Shown here: one piece after another, positions 1-8,358 of the stretch | How the letters are laid out: every line of letters starts with the position of its first letter | Position numbering within the stretch: the first letter of the stretch is position 1 | From: an uncultured Eubacteriales bacterium | Lineage (GTDB): Bacteria; Bacillota; Clostridia; Oscillospirales; Acutalibacteraceae | DNA length: 19,128 nucleotides | Direction: 5' to 3' | Assembly (NCBI GenBank): GCA_934667845.1 | Contig: CAKUMQ010000051.1 | Location: forward strand, 1 to 19,128 | Translations under genes and position numbers: made by a program | The notes under the pieces: model-generated | Told to the model about the DNA's origin: nothing | The model's input: the letters and a program-made list of their open reading frames with translations, nothing else | Databases searched by the model: none

Positions 1-417
1 GCATCTATTGTTCCGCAGACGCTGCGCCAGGAGTATTCGCTGGTCGTGTACACGTTCCGCAGCCTCAAATATATGCTGCAGGGCAAATACGGATTAAACG
101 ACCTCTCCGGACCGATCGGCACGATCGACGTCATTGGCGATGCGGTGCAGAATGCCGTGCAGGAGAAGGATCGCGCGATCGGCATCGGCTATCTGCTGTT
201 TCTGGTCGCTCTGCTGACCGTGAATATCGGCGTGGTGAATCTGCTGCCGCTGCCCGCTTTGGACGGCGGACGGCTGGTGTTTCTGATCTGGGAGGGGATT
301 ACAAGGCGTCCCGTTCCCGCCAAATATGAGGGGATCGTGCATCTGGTCGGTATGGTGCTGCTGATCCTGCTGATGATCGTTGTCGCGTTCAGCGATGTAT
401 GGAAATTGGTGAAATAA
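1..417 (+). CDS. rseP: RseP-type site-2 intramembrane metalloprotease, C-terminal part
   Basis: The reading frame is open from base 1, so this is the last 138 residues of a larger protein; the GTG at 46 is an internal codon. The visible part covers the end of a PDZ-to-membrane linker and the C-terminal membrane region. It includes a hydrophobic helix (about residues 62-82) running into NLLPLPALDGGR, the LDGG motif that supplies the third zinc ligand in M50 site-2 proteases, and a last hydrophobic helix (about 112-132) before the TAA stop. The HExxH motif would lie upstream of the window. Family members cleave membrane-embedded substrates such as anti-sigma factors and leftover signal peptides. 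ispG starts 22 bases downstream with no terminator between, and rseP-ispG-polC is a common Firmicutes order (usually after cdsA and dxr), which supports the call. Confidence 0.93.
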   Translation, partial: ASIVPQTLRQEYSLVVYTFRSLKYMLQGKYGLNDLSGPIGTIDVIGDAVQNAVQEKDRAIGIGYLLFLVALLTVNIGVVNLLPLPALDGGRLVFLIWEGITRRPVPAKYEGIVHLVGMVLLILLMIVVAFSDVWKLVK

Positions 418-425
418 TGCGGATC

Positions 426-433
426 AGGGAGGA
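426..433 (+). promoter_or_regulatory. Ribosome binding site that fixes the ispG start at GTG 440
   Basis: AGGGAGGA ends 6 bases before GTG 440, an ideal distance. The in-frame TTG at 434 touches the same motif and would leave no spacing, so it is unlikely to be the start. Confidence 0.7.
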
Positions 434-439
434 TTGGAC

Positions 440-1489
440 GTGACCCGTCGTGTATGTAAAGCCGTAAAGGTCGGCAATATCGTGATCGGCGGGGACGCCC
501 CGATTGCAGTACAGTCGATGCTCAACGTGCCCGCCGCGGATGTGGAGGGCAACGTCCGGCAGGCGCGCGCACTGGAAGCCGCCGGGTGCGACATCGTCCG
601 CGTGGCGGTGCCGGATAAGGCGGCGGTGCGCCTTGTGGATGCGCTCAAGCAGGCGGTGTCGATACCGGTTGTGGCGGATATTCACTTTGACTATACGCTC
701 GCGCTGGACTGCGCGGCGGCGGGCGTGGATAAGATTCGCCTGAATCCTGGCAATATCGGCGGGAACGATCACGTCCGCGCTGTCGCCGATGCCTGCAAAA
801 GCCGTGGTATACCGATCCGCATCGGGGTCAACGGCGGTTCACTCGAAAAGGAGATTCTGGCGAAATACGGACATCCCTGTGCCGCCGCTATGCGGGACAG
901 CGCCTTGTATCATGCGTCACTTCTCGAGCGGTGTGACTTTGACGACATCGTGATCTCGGTGAAATCCTCCGACGCGGCCGTGACGGTGGAGGCGTATGAG
1001 CTGGTGGCGGAGGCGTGTCCCTACCCGCTGCATGTCGGCGTGACCGAAGCCGGTACGACGCGGCTCGGTATCATCAAATCGGCGGCGGGCATCGGTTCGC
1101 TGCTTCTGCACGGCATCGGCGATACGATCCGCGTGTCACTGACGGCGTCCCCGCTGGAAGAGGTCACGGCGGGACAGGATCTGCTGTCCGTCCTCGGACT
1201 GCGGCAGACGGGCGCCCGCCTGATCTCCTGCCCGACCTGCGGCCGCACGGCGGTGGATCTGATCGGCATTGCGGGCGAGGTCGAAAAGCGGCTGAAAGCC
1301 GTGAACAAGCCCATTACCGTTGCGGTGATGGGCTGTGTGGTTAACGGTCCCGGCGAAGCGCGTGAAGCAGATGTCGGGCTTGCGGGCGGAAAGGGAAAGA
1401 TGGCGCTGTTCCGAAAGGGACAGGTGCTGCGCACGGTGGCGGAAGCCGATGCGGTGGACGAACTGATGCGCGAGATTGAGCAGCTGTAG
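440..1489 (+). CDS. ispG: 4-hydroxy-3-methylbut-2-en-1-yl diphosphate synthase (flavodoxin/ferredoxin)
   Basis: IspG (GcpE) carries out the next-to-last step of the MEP isoprenoid pathway, reductive opening of ME-cPP to HMBPP. It uses a [4Fe-4S] cluster and electrons from flavodoxin or ferredoxin in the cytoplasm. The N-terminal half reads as a TIM barrel (IPVVADIHFDYTLAL, DKIRLNPGNIGG, IRIGVNGGSLE). The C-terminal part has the cluster ligands Cys264 and Cys267 (SCPTCGRT) and Cys299 with Glu306 (GCVVNGPGEA). At 349 residues it is the short bacterial form. I chose GTG 440 rather than TTG 434 because of the position of the ribosome binding site. It follows rseP by 22 bases and precedes polC by about 110, probably in one transcript; I see no promoter or terminator in either gap. 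Confidence 0.97.
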   Translation: MTRRVCKAVKVGNIVIGGDAPIAVQSMLNVPAADVEGNVRQARALEAAGCDIVRVAVPDKAAVRLVDALKQAVSIPVVADIHFDYTLALDCAAAGVDKIRLNPGNIGGNDHVRAVADACKSRGIPIRIGVNGGSLEKEILAKYGHPCAAAMRDSALYHASLLERCDFDDIVISVKSSDAAVTVEAYELVAEACPYPLHVGVTEAGTTRLGIIKSAAGIGSLLLHGIGDTIRVSLTASPLEEVTAGQDLLSVLGLRQTGARLISCPTCGRTAVDLIGIAGEVEKRLKAVNKPITVAVMGCVVNGPGEAREADVGLAGGKGKMALFRKGQVLRTVAEADAVDELMREIEQL

Positions 1490-1585
1490 AGCGGATGGAA
1501 AACAGATGTCCCGAAAACGGTTCGTTCCTTTTGATAGACTGTGTAAAAACAGATAAGGAGCGGACGTGGGATGGTGCATAAAAAC

Positions 1586-1591
1586 AAGGAG
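1586..1591 (+). promoter_or_regulatory. Ribosome binding site favouring the polC start at ATG 1601
   Basis: AAGGAG lies 9 bases before ATG 1601. Another AAGGAG (1555-1560) lies 10 bases before an in-frame ATG at 1571. The two starts differ by ten residues and both are usable. The hydrophilic MVHKNKETGR extension looks dispensable, so I favour 1601. Confidence 0.5.
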
Positions 1592-1600
1592 ACAGGTCGC

Positions 1601-4600
1601 ATGGCAGATAGTACATTCAAAGAGGTGTTCGGGGCATATCTGCCCGATGCGGATCAAGCGGGAGCAATTGGCGAGGCGGTGGTTACCGCCCTGACCGTGC
1701 GCCGGAATACGCGGGAGATGGAGATCACGCTCCGTTTTCCCGCTTTTGTTGCCCCTGTCGAGCTGGCAAGGGCGGAAAAAGCGCTCAGCGCGGCGTTTTC
1801 GCTGTCGCGCACGGCGATCCTCCCGCAGTACCCCGCCGAGACATTGACGCCGGAGGCGCTGACGGCGCTCGTCCCCGTCTGGCGGCAGCGCGCCGCCGCC
1901 GTCAACGGCAATCTGGAGGGCGCCGCCTTTACCGTGGAGGATACGACGGTGACGGTTTTGCTGACCCACGGCGGGCGCGAGGTGCTGGAGAGCACGGGAA
2001 GCGACCGCGTGCTGGAGGAGGTCCTCCGGCAGTTTTTTCATGTGCAGAAAAAAGTGTGCTTTGCCGGGCAGACTGAGGTGGACACCGAGGGGGAGCACTA
2101 TAAAGCCTTGATGGAGAAAGCGCAGCAGGAGGAGGCGGCGCGCCTGGAAGCGGCGCGTGCGGCTGCCGCCGCGCAGCCGCAGTCGGGCGGCACTCCCGCA
2201 CCGGCGGGTACGCCGCACAAGCCGCGGGCAACGGATACCACGGTGCGCCCGCAAGGCGGGCTGGGCTTCTATCCCGAGTCGGCAATGCCGCTGTTCGGCG
2301 GCGCGATCCGCGAGCTGCCGCAGAAGCTGCAGGGGCTTCCCGCCGACGGCTCTCCCGTGACGGTATGGGGCGAGGTGTTCGGCTATGAGACGCGCGCCTT
2401 CCGCGAGGGAACACGCATCCGCCACAATTTCAATATCACCGATAAGACGGATTCCATATCCGCCTGCCTCTGGACGGATCAGACCCGTGTGCGCGACAAG
2501 GATAAGCGCGAGGGGATGGCGGATTTTAAAGACGGCATGACCGTTTGGATGACCGGCACCTATGAATACGACGATTATCTCCACACCAACGTGTTTTCGC
2601 CGATGGCGATGTCGGTCGTGACGCCCTATAAGCGGCAGGACCTTGCCAAAGAGAAGCGCGTGGAGCTGCATATGCACACGAAGATGTCGCAGATGGATGC
2701 GGTCAGCGATGCCGAAAAGCTGGTGCTCCGTGCCGCTTCGTGGGGACACAAGGCGGTGGCGATCACCGACCACGGTGTGGTGCAGGCGTTCCCCGAGGCG
2801 ATGAACGCCGCGGCGGCAGCCAAGAAAAAGGGCAATGAGATCAAGATCCTCTACGGTGTCGAGGCGTATTATCTGGATGACAGCATCGGCGCGGTCGACG
2901 GGATCTGCGATACGCCGTTTGACGGTGAAGTTATCGTTTTCGATACCGAGACGACCGGTCTGAACCCGCAGACGGAGCGGCTGACCGAGATCGGCGCCGT
3001 GCGGATGATAAACGGCGAGATCGTGGAGGAATTCGATACATTTGTCAATGCCGGAAAGCCGATCCCGCCGAAGATCACCGAGCTGACCGGCATAACGGAC
3101 GCCATGGTGGCCGATGCGCCGGATGAGGCGGAGGCGCTGCGCCTGTTTGCGGAGTTTTGCGGCGACGCCAGATTGCTGGTAGCCCATAATGCCCCGTTTG
3201 ACGCTGGATTTATGCGTGAAACAGCGCGGCGGGTCGGCTTCGAATACCCGTTTGTCCATCTGGATACGCTGGCGATCTGCCGCAATCTGTATCCGGATCT
3301 CAAAAATCATAAGCTCAATACCGTGGCGGACTATCTCAAGCTCCCGCCGTTTAACCATCATCGCGCCTGTGACGATGCCCGCGAGCTGGGGCTGATCTTC
3401 ACGCACCTGATCAAGGATATGAAGGATCTGCGCGGTATCCGCCATGCGGGCGAGGTCAACGAGGCCATTTCCGGCGTCGACCCGAAAAAGACGCGCCCGT
3501 ATCACCTGATCATCCTCGCCCAAAACCTCAAGGGGCTGAAAAACCTCTACAAACTGATCTCCTGGTCGCATCTGCACAATTTTTACAAGCGCCCCCGCAT
3601 CACGCGGACCAAGCTGCTGGAATACCGCGAGGGGCTGCTGATCGGCAGTGCGTGCGAGCAGGGCGAGCTGTTTAAAGCCGTCCGCGAAAACCGGTCGTTT
3701 GACAAGCTGTGCGAGATGGCGAAGTTTTATGACTTTCTGGAGATTCAGCCGCTCGGCAACAACCGCTTCATGCTGCGCCCGCAAAAGGGCAAGAACGGCG
3801 AAATGATCCCGCCGGAAGTGAAGTCGGAGGAGCAGCTCCGCGACTTTAACCGCACGATCGTGCGGCTCGGCGAAAAGCTGAACATACCGGTCTGTGCGAC
3901 CTGCGACGTCCATTTCATGGATCCGGAGGATGAGGTCTTCCGCCGTATTTTGCAGGCAGGACAGGGCTTTTCCGACGCTGACTCCCAGGCGCCGCTGTAT
4001 TTCCGCACGACCGAGGAGATGCTGGAGGAATTTGCGTATCTCGGCGAAGAAAAGGCGTATGAGGTCGTCGTGACCAATACAAACCTCATCGCCGACCGCA
4101 TTGAAGCCTTCCGCCCGATTCCGGAGGGTACATTCCCACCGCACATCGACGGCGCAGACGAGGAATTGCAGCAGATCTGCTGGGATCGCGCCAAGGAGAT
4201 CTACGGCGATCCGCTGCCTGAGGTCGTGTCACAGCGTCTGGACAAGGAGCTGACGTCGATCGTGACCCACGGCTTTGCCGTTTTGTACATGATCGCGCAG
4301 AAGCTCGTGAAAAACTCGGTGGACAACGGCTATCTGGTCGGCTCCCGAGGCTCGGTCGGCTCCTCTTTTGTCGCCAGCATGGCGGGCATTTCCGAGGTTA
4401 ATCCGCTTCCGCCGCACTATTACTGCAAAAAGTGCCGCTATTCCGAATTTTTCCTCAAGGGGGAGGTCGGCTCCGGCTTCGACCTGCCGGAAAAGACCTG
4501 TCCGCAGTGCGGCGCTCCGCTCGCACGCGACGGTCACGAGATCCCGTTTGAGACCTTTCTGGGCTTCAAGGGCGATAAATCTCCGGATATCGACTTAAAC

Positions 4601-6031
4601 TTCGCCAGCGAGTACCAGACGCGCGCCCACCGCTATACCGAGACGCTGTTCGGCAAGGATCATGTGTTCAAGGCCGGCACGATCGGCACATTGGCGGACA
4701 AGACGGCATTCGGCTATGTGAAAAAGTATGCGGAGGAGCGCGGGCTGACCTTCGGCAATGCCGAGATGAACCGGCTTACCGCGGGCTGCACCGGCATCAA
4801 GCGCACGACCGGTCAGCATCCCGGCGGCATGGTCGTCGTGCCGAACGATTATGAGGCGGAGGATTTCTGTCCGGTGCAGCATCCGGCGGACGATCCGAAC
4901 TCCGAGGTCATCACGACTCACTTCGACTTCCACTCCATCCATGACACCATCCTGAAGCTCGATAACCTCGGGCATGTCATTCCCACGATCTACAAATATC
5001 TTGAGGAATACACAGGGATCCCGGTCATGGAGGTCAACATGTCCGACCCCGATGTATACCGGCTGTTTACCTCGCCCGAGCCGCTCGGCGTAACGTCCGA
5101 GCAGATCGACTGCGAGACCGGCACCCTGTCCATTCCCGAGATGGGTACGCCGTTTGTGCGGCAGATGCTTCTGGAATGTAAACCCAAGACCTTTGCCGAT
5201 CTGCTGCAGATCTCCGGTCTGTCCCACGGCACGGACGTCTGGCTCGGCAACGCGCAGGAGCTGATCAAGGCGGGCACCTGTACGATTTCCGAGGTTATCG
5301 GTACGCGTGACAGCATTATGACCTATCTGATGCACAAGGGTGTAGAGCCGCAGATGGCGTTTAAGATCATGGAATCCGTGCGTAAGGGTATGGTCGCCAA
5401 GGGCAAGATCGCGCCGGAGGTATGGGAACAGATGGAGGCGGCGATGCGTGAGCACAACGTGCCCGACTGGTATCTGGAGTCCTGTAAAAAGATTATGTAC
5501 ATGTTCCCGAAGGCACACGCCGCCGCCTATATCATTGCCGCGCTGCGTGTTGCCTGGTATAAGGTGCATCGTCCCTCTGCCTACTATGCGGCGTATTTCA
5601 CCGGCCGCGGCGAAGATTTTGACGCGGAGATCGTGCAGCAGGGGGTCCACGGCGTGCGGGCGAAGATGATGGAGCTGCGCGCCAAGGGCAAGGAAGCTAC
5701 TGCGAAGGAGCAGTCCATGGCGGATGCGCTGCAGATCGTCAATGAGGCCATGCAGCGCGGTATCCGCTTTTTGCCGGTCGATCTGTATAAGTCGCACTTC
5801 TACAAGTTCCTCCTGGAGGACGATGCCATCCGCCTGCCGTATACAGCGGTCAAGGGTCTGGGCGGCGCGGCGGCACAGGGGCTGTATGATGCCGCTCACA
5901 GCGGTGAGACCTTTATCTCCTGCGATGACCTGCAAAACCGCAGCGGCATTTCCAAAGCGGTGGTCGAATCGCTGCGCCAGCTCGGCGCACTCGGCGACCT
6001 GCCTGCCACCAGTCAGATGAGCTTTTTCTGA
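1601..6031 (+). CDS. polC: DNA polymerase III PolC-type alpha subunit with 3'-5' exonuclease
   Basis: PolC is the processive replicative DNA polymerase of Firmicutes and, unlike DnaE, carries its own proofreading exonuclease. Domains in order (residues from ATG 1601): an N-terminal domain with a charged Ala/Pro linker near 165-220; an OB fold (about 250-345); the first PHP part (ELHMHTKMSQMD near 355, ITDHGVVQAFPEA near 390); a DEDDh exonuclease inserted in PHP (FDTETTGL near 446, HNAPFDAGF near 528, HHRACDDARE near 586); the second PHP part; and the polymerase core with SRGSVGSSF near 915. There is a zinc site (CKKC near 941 with CPQC near 966), the catalytic aspartates in PDIDLNF near 994, and GTIGTLADKTAFGYV near 1026. 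The last residues QMSFF match the beta-clamp-binding motif (QLSLF-like) at the end of PolC. The 1476-residue length is normal for the family. The start could instead be ATG 1571. Confidence 0.98.
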   Translation: MADSTFKEVFGAYLPDADQAGAIGEAVVTALTVRRNTREMEITLRFPAFVAPVELARAEKALSAAFSLSRTAILPQYPAETLTPEALTALVPVWRQRAAAVNGNLEGAAFTVEDTTVTVLLTHGGREVLESTGSDRVLEEVLRQFFHVQKKVCFAGQTEVDTEGEHYKALMEKAQQEEAARLEAARAAAAAQPQSGGTPAPAGTPHKPRATDTTVRPQGGLGFYPESAMPLFGGAIRELPQKLQGLPADGSPVTVWGEVFGYETRAFREGTRIRHNFNITDKTDSISACLWTDQTRVRDKDKREGMADFKDGMTVWMTGTYEYDDYLHTNVFSPMAMSVVTPYKRQDLAKEKRVELHMHTKMSQMDAVSDAEKLVLRAASWGHKAVAITDHGVVQAFPEAMNAAAAAKKKGNEIKILYGVEAYYLDDSIGAVDGICDTPFDGEVIVFDTETTGLNPQTERLTEIGAVRMINGEIVEEFDTFVNAGKPIPPKITELTGITDAMVADAPDEAEALRLFAEFCGDARLLVAHNAPFDAGFMRETARRVGFEYPFVHLDTLAICRNLYPDLKNHKLNTVADYLKLPPFNHHRACDDARELGLIFTHLIKDMKDLRGIRHAGEVNEAISGVDPKKTRPYHLIILAQNLKGLKNLYKLISWSHLHNFYKRPRITRTKLLEYREGLLIGSACEQGELFKAVRENRSFDKLCEMAKFYDFLEIQPLGNNRFMLRPQKGKNGEMIPPEVKSEEQLRDFNRTIVRLGEKLNIPVCATCDVHFMDPEDEVFRRILQAGQGFSDADSQAPLYFRTTEEMLEEFAYLGEEKAYEVVVTNTNLIADRIEAFRPIPEGTFPPHIDGADEELQQICWDRAKEIYGDPLPEVVSQRLDKELTSIVTHGFAVLYMIAQKLVKNSVDNGYLVGSRGSVGSSFVASMAGISEVNPLPPHYYCKKCRYSEFFLKGEVGSGFDLPEKTCPQCGAPLARDGHEIPFETFLGFKGDKSPDIDLNFASEYQTRAHRYTETLFGKDHVFKAGTIGTLADKTAFGYVKKYAEERGLTFGNAEMNRLTAGCTGIKRTTGQHPGGMVVVPNDYEAEDFCPVQHPADDPNSEVITTHFDFHSIHDTILKLDNLGHVIPTIYKYLEEYTGIPVMEVNMSDPDVYRLFTSPEPLGVTSEQIDCETGTLSIPEMGTPFVRQMLLECKPKTFADLLQISGLSHGTDVWLGNAQELIKAGTCTISEVIGTRDSIMTYLMHKGVEPQMAFKIMESVRKGMVAKGKIAPEVWEQMEAAMREHNVPDWYLESCKKIMYMFPKAHAAAYIIAALRVAWYKVHRPSAYYAAYFTGRGEDFDAEIVQQGVHGVRAKMMELRAKGKEATAKEQSMADALQIVNEAMQRGIRFLPVDLYKSHFYKFLLEDDAIRLPYTAVKGLGGAAAQGLYDAAHSGETFISCDDLQNRSGISKAVVESLRQLGALGDLPATSQMSFF

Positions 6032-6068
6032 CGGTGTCAGTCCGGCGGAAATAATACGGATATGCGGC

Positions 6069-6109
6069 TTTCTGCCGTCGTTGTCATTTTCGGACAGCGG
6101 CGGCAGAAA
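6069..6109 (+). terminator. Long hairpin downstream of polC, probable terminator or 3'-end structure
   Basis: Bases 6069-6085 pair with 6093-6109 over 17 base pairs with only two G-U wobbles and no bulge; the loop is ATTTTCG. It starts 37 bases after the polC stop. The following tract is weak (TTTGCC, not a T run), so it may stabilise the 3' end or terminate poorly rather than act as a classic intrinsic terminator. The rest of 6032-6164 shows nothing else I can support. Confidence 0.5.
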
Positions 6110-6164
6110 TTTGCCGGGGAACTCCGGGCAGGAGCCGAAAAACGAAAAAAACTGCATTTTCCAC

Positions 6165-6193
6165 TTGACAACGGCGCCCGCTTTCGGTATAAT
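6165..6193 (+). promoter_or_regulatory. Consensus sigma-A promoter for tRNA-Lys
   Basis: TTGACA at 6165-6170 and TATAAT at 6188-6193 are separated by exactly 17 bases, a six-out-of-six match in both boxes. Transcription should begin near 6200, giving a leader of about 14 bases before the mature tRNA. Such a strong promoter fits a stable RNA gene. Confidence 0.92.
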
Positions 6194-6213
6194 AGATAAG
6201 CGCTGTTTGATAC

Positions 6214-6289
6214 GACTCATTAGCTCAGTTGGCAGAGCACCTGACTTTTAATCAGGGTGTCCGGGGTTCAAATCCCCGATGGGTCACCA
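6214..6289 (+). tRNA. tRNA-Lys (anticodon UUU)
   Basis: A full cloverleaf of 76 bases including an encoded CCA. The acceptor stem GACTCAT (6214-6220) pairs with ATGGGTC (6279-6285) with one G-U. The D arm is GCTC...GAGC, the anticodon stem is CCTGA/TCAGG, and the loop CTTTTAA has anticodon TTT at 6247-6249. The T arm carries GGTTCAAAT, the discriminator is A6286, and CCA is 6287-6289. It stands alone: its own promoter lies just upstream and a terminator stem begins at the last base of CCA. Confidence 0.98.
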
Positions 6290-6319
6290 AAAAGGACTTG
6301 CCTTTGGCAAGTCCTTTTT
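6289..6319 (+). terminator. Intrinsic terminator of tRNA-Lys
   Basis: AAAAAGGACTTGCC (6289-6302) pairs perfectly with GGCAAGTCCTTTTT (6306-6319) around a TTT loop, with a run of T at the end. The first base of the stem is the final A of the tRNA CCA, so the 3' trailer is essentially only the terminator. Confidence 0.93.
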
Positions 6320-6361
6320 TCTATAAAATCAGCCTGCTGTTCTGATTAAAACGCCAAAGCA

Positions 6362-6391
6362 AAAAGCCTCATTTGCAAAAATGAGGCTTTT
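6362..6391. terminator. Bidirectional hairpin between tRNA-Lys and the dehydrogenase
   Basis: AAAAGCCTCATTT (6362-6374) pairs with AAATGAGGCTTTT (6379-6391) around a GCAA tetraloop. Both strands have A and T runs at the stem base. It can back up the tRNA terminator on the plus strand and the dehydrogenase terminator on the minus strand. Confidence 0.75.
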
Positions 6392-6403
6392 CCTTATGCC
6401 GAT

Positions 6404-6443
6404 AAAAAGGCAGGAGACGGCTTATGGCAAGGCGTCTCCCGCC
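6404..6443 (-). terminator. Intrinsic terminator of the flavin reductase-alcohol dehydrogenase unit
   Basis: On the minus strand GGAGACG (6433-6439) pairs with CGTCTCC (6413-6419); one mismatch and three more G-C pairs extend the stem. It is followed by TTTTT at 6404-6408. It begins about 25 bases after the dehydrogenase stop. Confidence 0.7.
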
Positions 6444-6468
6444 AAAGCGGTTTTTACCTGCGGATAAA

Positions 6469-7632
6469 TTACAGAGAAGCCTGCAAAATGGCGAGAATGT
6501 CCGCCTCGGTCAGCGGCGCCCACGCCTTGTCCAGCCCCTCGTTTTCGGCGATGTGGTGCGCCATCTCGGACAGGCGGCTCTCGTCGATGCCGACCTCGCG
6601 CAGGTGCATCGGCATACCGAACGACTCAAACAGGGCATAGACCGCGCGAATGGCCTGCTGTGCAATCTCCGCCTCGGGCAGTGCCGCGTCAATGCCGAAA
6701 ATGTTGACACCGAAGCGGACAAACCGCTCGATGGTGTCGTCATTTAAGATGTGCGCCATCCAGCGCGGCGTCAGGATCGCCAGCCCCTCGCCGTGGGTGA
6801 TGTCATAATAGGCACTGAGCGCGTGCTCCATGCCGTGACACGGCCAGCCGGAATAGCTGTTGCCGATGGAGAGAATGCCGTTGCAGGCAAGCGAGCAGTC
6901 CACCATAAATTCGCCGCGCGCCGCATAGTTATCCGGCTCGCGCAGGGCGATGCGGGCATTTTTGATCAGGCTCTTGATGGCGGATTCGCACATGCCGTCC
7001 GCGAGATCACTGTGCGCGCCGCAGAAATACTGCTCCATGATATGGTTGATGGCGTCGGCGGCGCCGGCAGCGGTCTGCTTTTTCGAGACAGAGAAGGTGT
7101 AGCGCGGATCGAGGAACGATACCTTCGGGAACAGCAGCTCGTCAAGATAGCCGACCTTGTCGTTTGTCTCTGTACGGGAAATAACGCAGCCGCTGTCATA
7201 TTCCGAGCCGGTGGCAGCCAGCGTCAGAATGTCCACCAGCGGCAGAGCCGCTTTGGCTTTGACGCGGTAGGTGATCAGATCCCACGGCTCGCCGTCATAC
7301 AGCGCACCGGCGCAGATGGCTTTGGAGCAGTCGAGCACGCTGCCGCCGCCGACCGCCAGCACGACGTCGATATGGTGCGCTTTGCAGAGCCGCACGCCCT
7401 CCAAAACGCTGGTGGTATATTTCGGGTTCGGCTCAATGCCGGACAGCTCGACCACCTCAAAGCCGTCAAGCTGCCGCAGAACCTCATCGTAAAGCCCGAT
7501 GGACTTGATGCTCCCGCCGCCGTAGGTCAGCAGTACGCGTTTGCCAAACGGCGCCAGCTCTGCGGCGAGCTTGTCCACGGCACCCTTGCCGAAGATCAGC
7601 TTTGTCGGTGTGCAATAGGTGAAATTTTCCAT
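6469..7632 (-). CDS. Iron-containing alcohol dehydrogenase (butanol dehydrogenase/YqhD-like)
   Basis: A 387-residue cytoplasmic group III (iron-type) alcohol dehydrogenase, normal in length. These enzymes interconvert aldehydes or ketones and alcohols using NAD(P)H. The N-terminal Rossmann part has LTYGGGSIK (residues 35-43) and the nucleotide-binding GGGSVLDCSKA (95-105). The C-terminal helical part has metal ligands Asp193 and His197 (ADAINHIMEQ), His266 (GWPCHGMEH) and His280 (ITHGEG), the same spacing as in E. coli YqhD. The closest match by eye is the clostridial NADPH-dependent butanol dehydrogenase/YugJ group, but the substrate cannot be read from sequence. ATG 7632 follows an AGAAAGGAT ribosome binding site. 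The gene begins 43 bases after the flavin reductase stop with no terminator between, so the two are probably cotranscribed. It likely serves reductant disposal in fermentation or aldehyde detoxification. Confidence 0.93.
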   Translation of the reverse strand: MENFTYCTPTKLIFGKGAVDKLAAELAPFGKRVLLTYGGGSIKSIGLYDEVLRQLDGFEVVELSGIEPNPKYTTSVLEGVRLCKAHHIDVVLAVGGGSVLDCSKAICAGALYDGEPWDLITYRVKAKAALPLVDILTLAATGSEYDSGCVISRTETNDKVGYLDELLFPKVSFLDPRYTFSVSKKQTAAGAADAINHIMEQYFCGAHSDLADGMCESAIKSLIKNARIALREPDNYAARGEFMVDCSLACNGILSIGNSYSGWPCHGMEHALSAYYDITHGEGLAILTPRWMAHILNDDTIERFVRFGVNIFGIDAALPEAEIAQQAIRAVYALFESFGMPMHLREVGIDESRLSEMAHHIAENEGLDKAWAPLTEADILAILQASL

Positions 7633-7675
7633 GGTGCAGACATCCTTTCTTTGTATTTCTCCAAGGAGTGACCGC

Positions 7676-8236
7676 TTATTTCAGCAATTTTCCGATGTGA
7701 AACGCCTGTGCGACCGTCTCGCCGAGCGCCACGTAGGTGTTGTGGAACGGGTCGAAGGTGATCGGGCGGGCTTTTTGCAGATCAATGCTGCCGTCTGCAT
7801 CCAGCACGCGTTCATCCGCACTGACGTTGCGGATCTCGCCGACCAGCCGGCCGGTTTCGGGGTCATAGCTTTTCAGTGTGCACTCCACGGCGATCGGCAG
7901 CTCATCGATCAGCGGCGCATCGACAAATTCCGCACGGGTGGCGTGAAACCCGGCTTTTTCCCATTTGTCCGGCACGGTATTGCCCGAGGCCAGCCCGACA
8001 TAGTCACAGGCCGCCGCATGGTCAACATCTGCCATGCTGACGGTAAATGCCCGTTTTTTCAGAATATTCTGCGTGGTCTTGTGTCCCGCACTGATGCAAA
8101 GCGACAGCTCGCGGTCGTCGCTGATCCCGCCCCACGCCGCGTTCATGGCGTTCGGACTGCCGTTTTCGTCATAGGCAGCCAGAATAAAAACCGGCTGCGG
8201 ATAGGTGTAGGGCTTTGCTCCGAAATTTTTACGCAT
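7676..8236 (-). CDS. Flavin reductase-like (flavoredoxin-type) FMN-binding protein
   Basis: A 186-residue protein with the flavin reductase-like split-barrel fold. The N-terminal pattern is PVFILAAYDENGSPNAMNAA, followed by W and SLCISAGHKTTQNILKKRAF, then FTVSMADVDH. This is how the flavoredoxin/DIM6-NTAB family begins: a beta strand, an N-A-x-W segment near the flavin, and a K-T-x-x-N segment. Members bind FMN and either reduce free flavin or pass electrons to partners; the partner is not identifiable here. The start is certain: AGGAGG (8245-8250) lies 8 bases before the ATG. It is first in a unit with the alcohol dehydrogenase, which suggests a shared redox or electrophile response, but that link is only from position. 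Confidence 0.9.
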   Translation of the reverse strand: MRKNFGAKPYTYPQPVFILAAYDENGSPNAMNAAWGGISDDRELSLCISAGHKTTQNILKKRAFTVSMADVDHAAACDYVGLASGNTVPDKWEKAGFHATRAEFVDAPLIDELPIAVECTLKSYDPETGRLVGEIRNVSADERVLDADGSIDLQKARPITFDPFHNTYVALGETVAQAFHIGKLLK

Positions 8237-8310
8237 ACGGTTGACCTCCTGTTCGGATCGGTGATTTTCGGGCGGCGGCAGGCATGTGCGGTGCCGCCGT
8301 TGCTGTTATC

Positions 8311-8340
8311 AGTATACACAGCCTGCCCGATGGGAATCAA
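8311..8340 (-). promoter_or_regulatory. Sigma-A promoter of the flavin reductase-dehydrogenase unit
   Basis: On the minus strand TTGATT (8335-8340) and TATACT (8311-8316) are 18 bases apart, with a start expected near 8304 and a leader of about 67 bases. The core and its flanks closely resemble the promoter at 16377-16405. It begins only 18 bases after the flippase stop, so readthrough from that gene is also possible; no terminator is visible between them. Confidence 0.6.
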
Positions 8341-8358
8341 GAGGAAATTGAAAAATAT

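Noticed and set aside
1136..4144. A 1002-codon open frame on the minus strand
   Set aside because: It lies antisense to ispG and polC, which have clear family motifs. It is His/Arg-rich with no recognisable domain, typical of the shadow frames that GC-rich codon use creates.
4595..6220. A 541-codon open frame on the minus strand
   Set aside because: Antisense to the conserved polymerase part of polC and running into the tRNA promoter; composition and lack of domains mark it as a shadow.
6751..7671. A 306-codon open frame on the plus strand
   Set aside because: Antisense to the alcohol dehydrogenase, with no family motifs.
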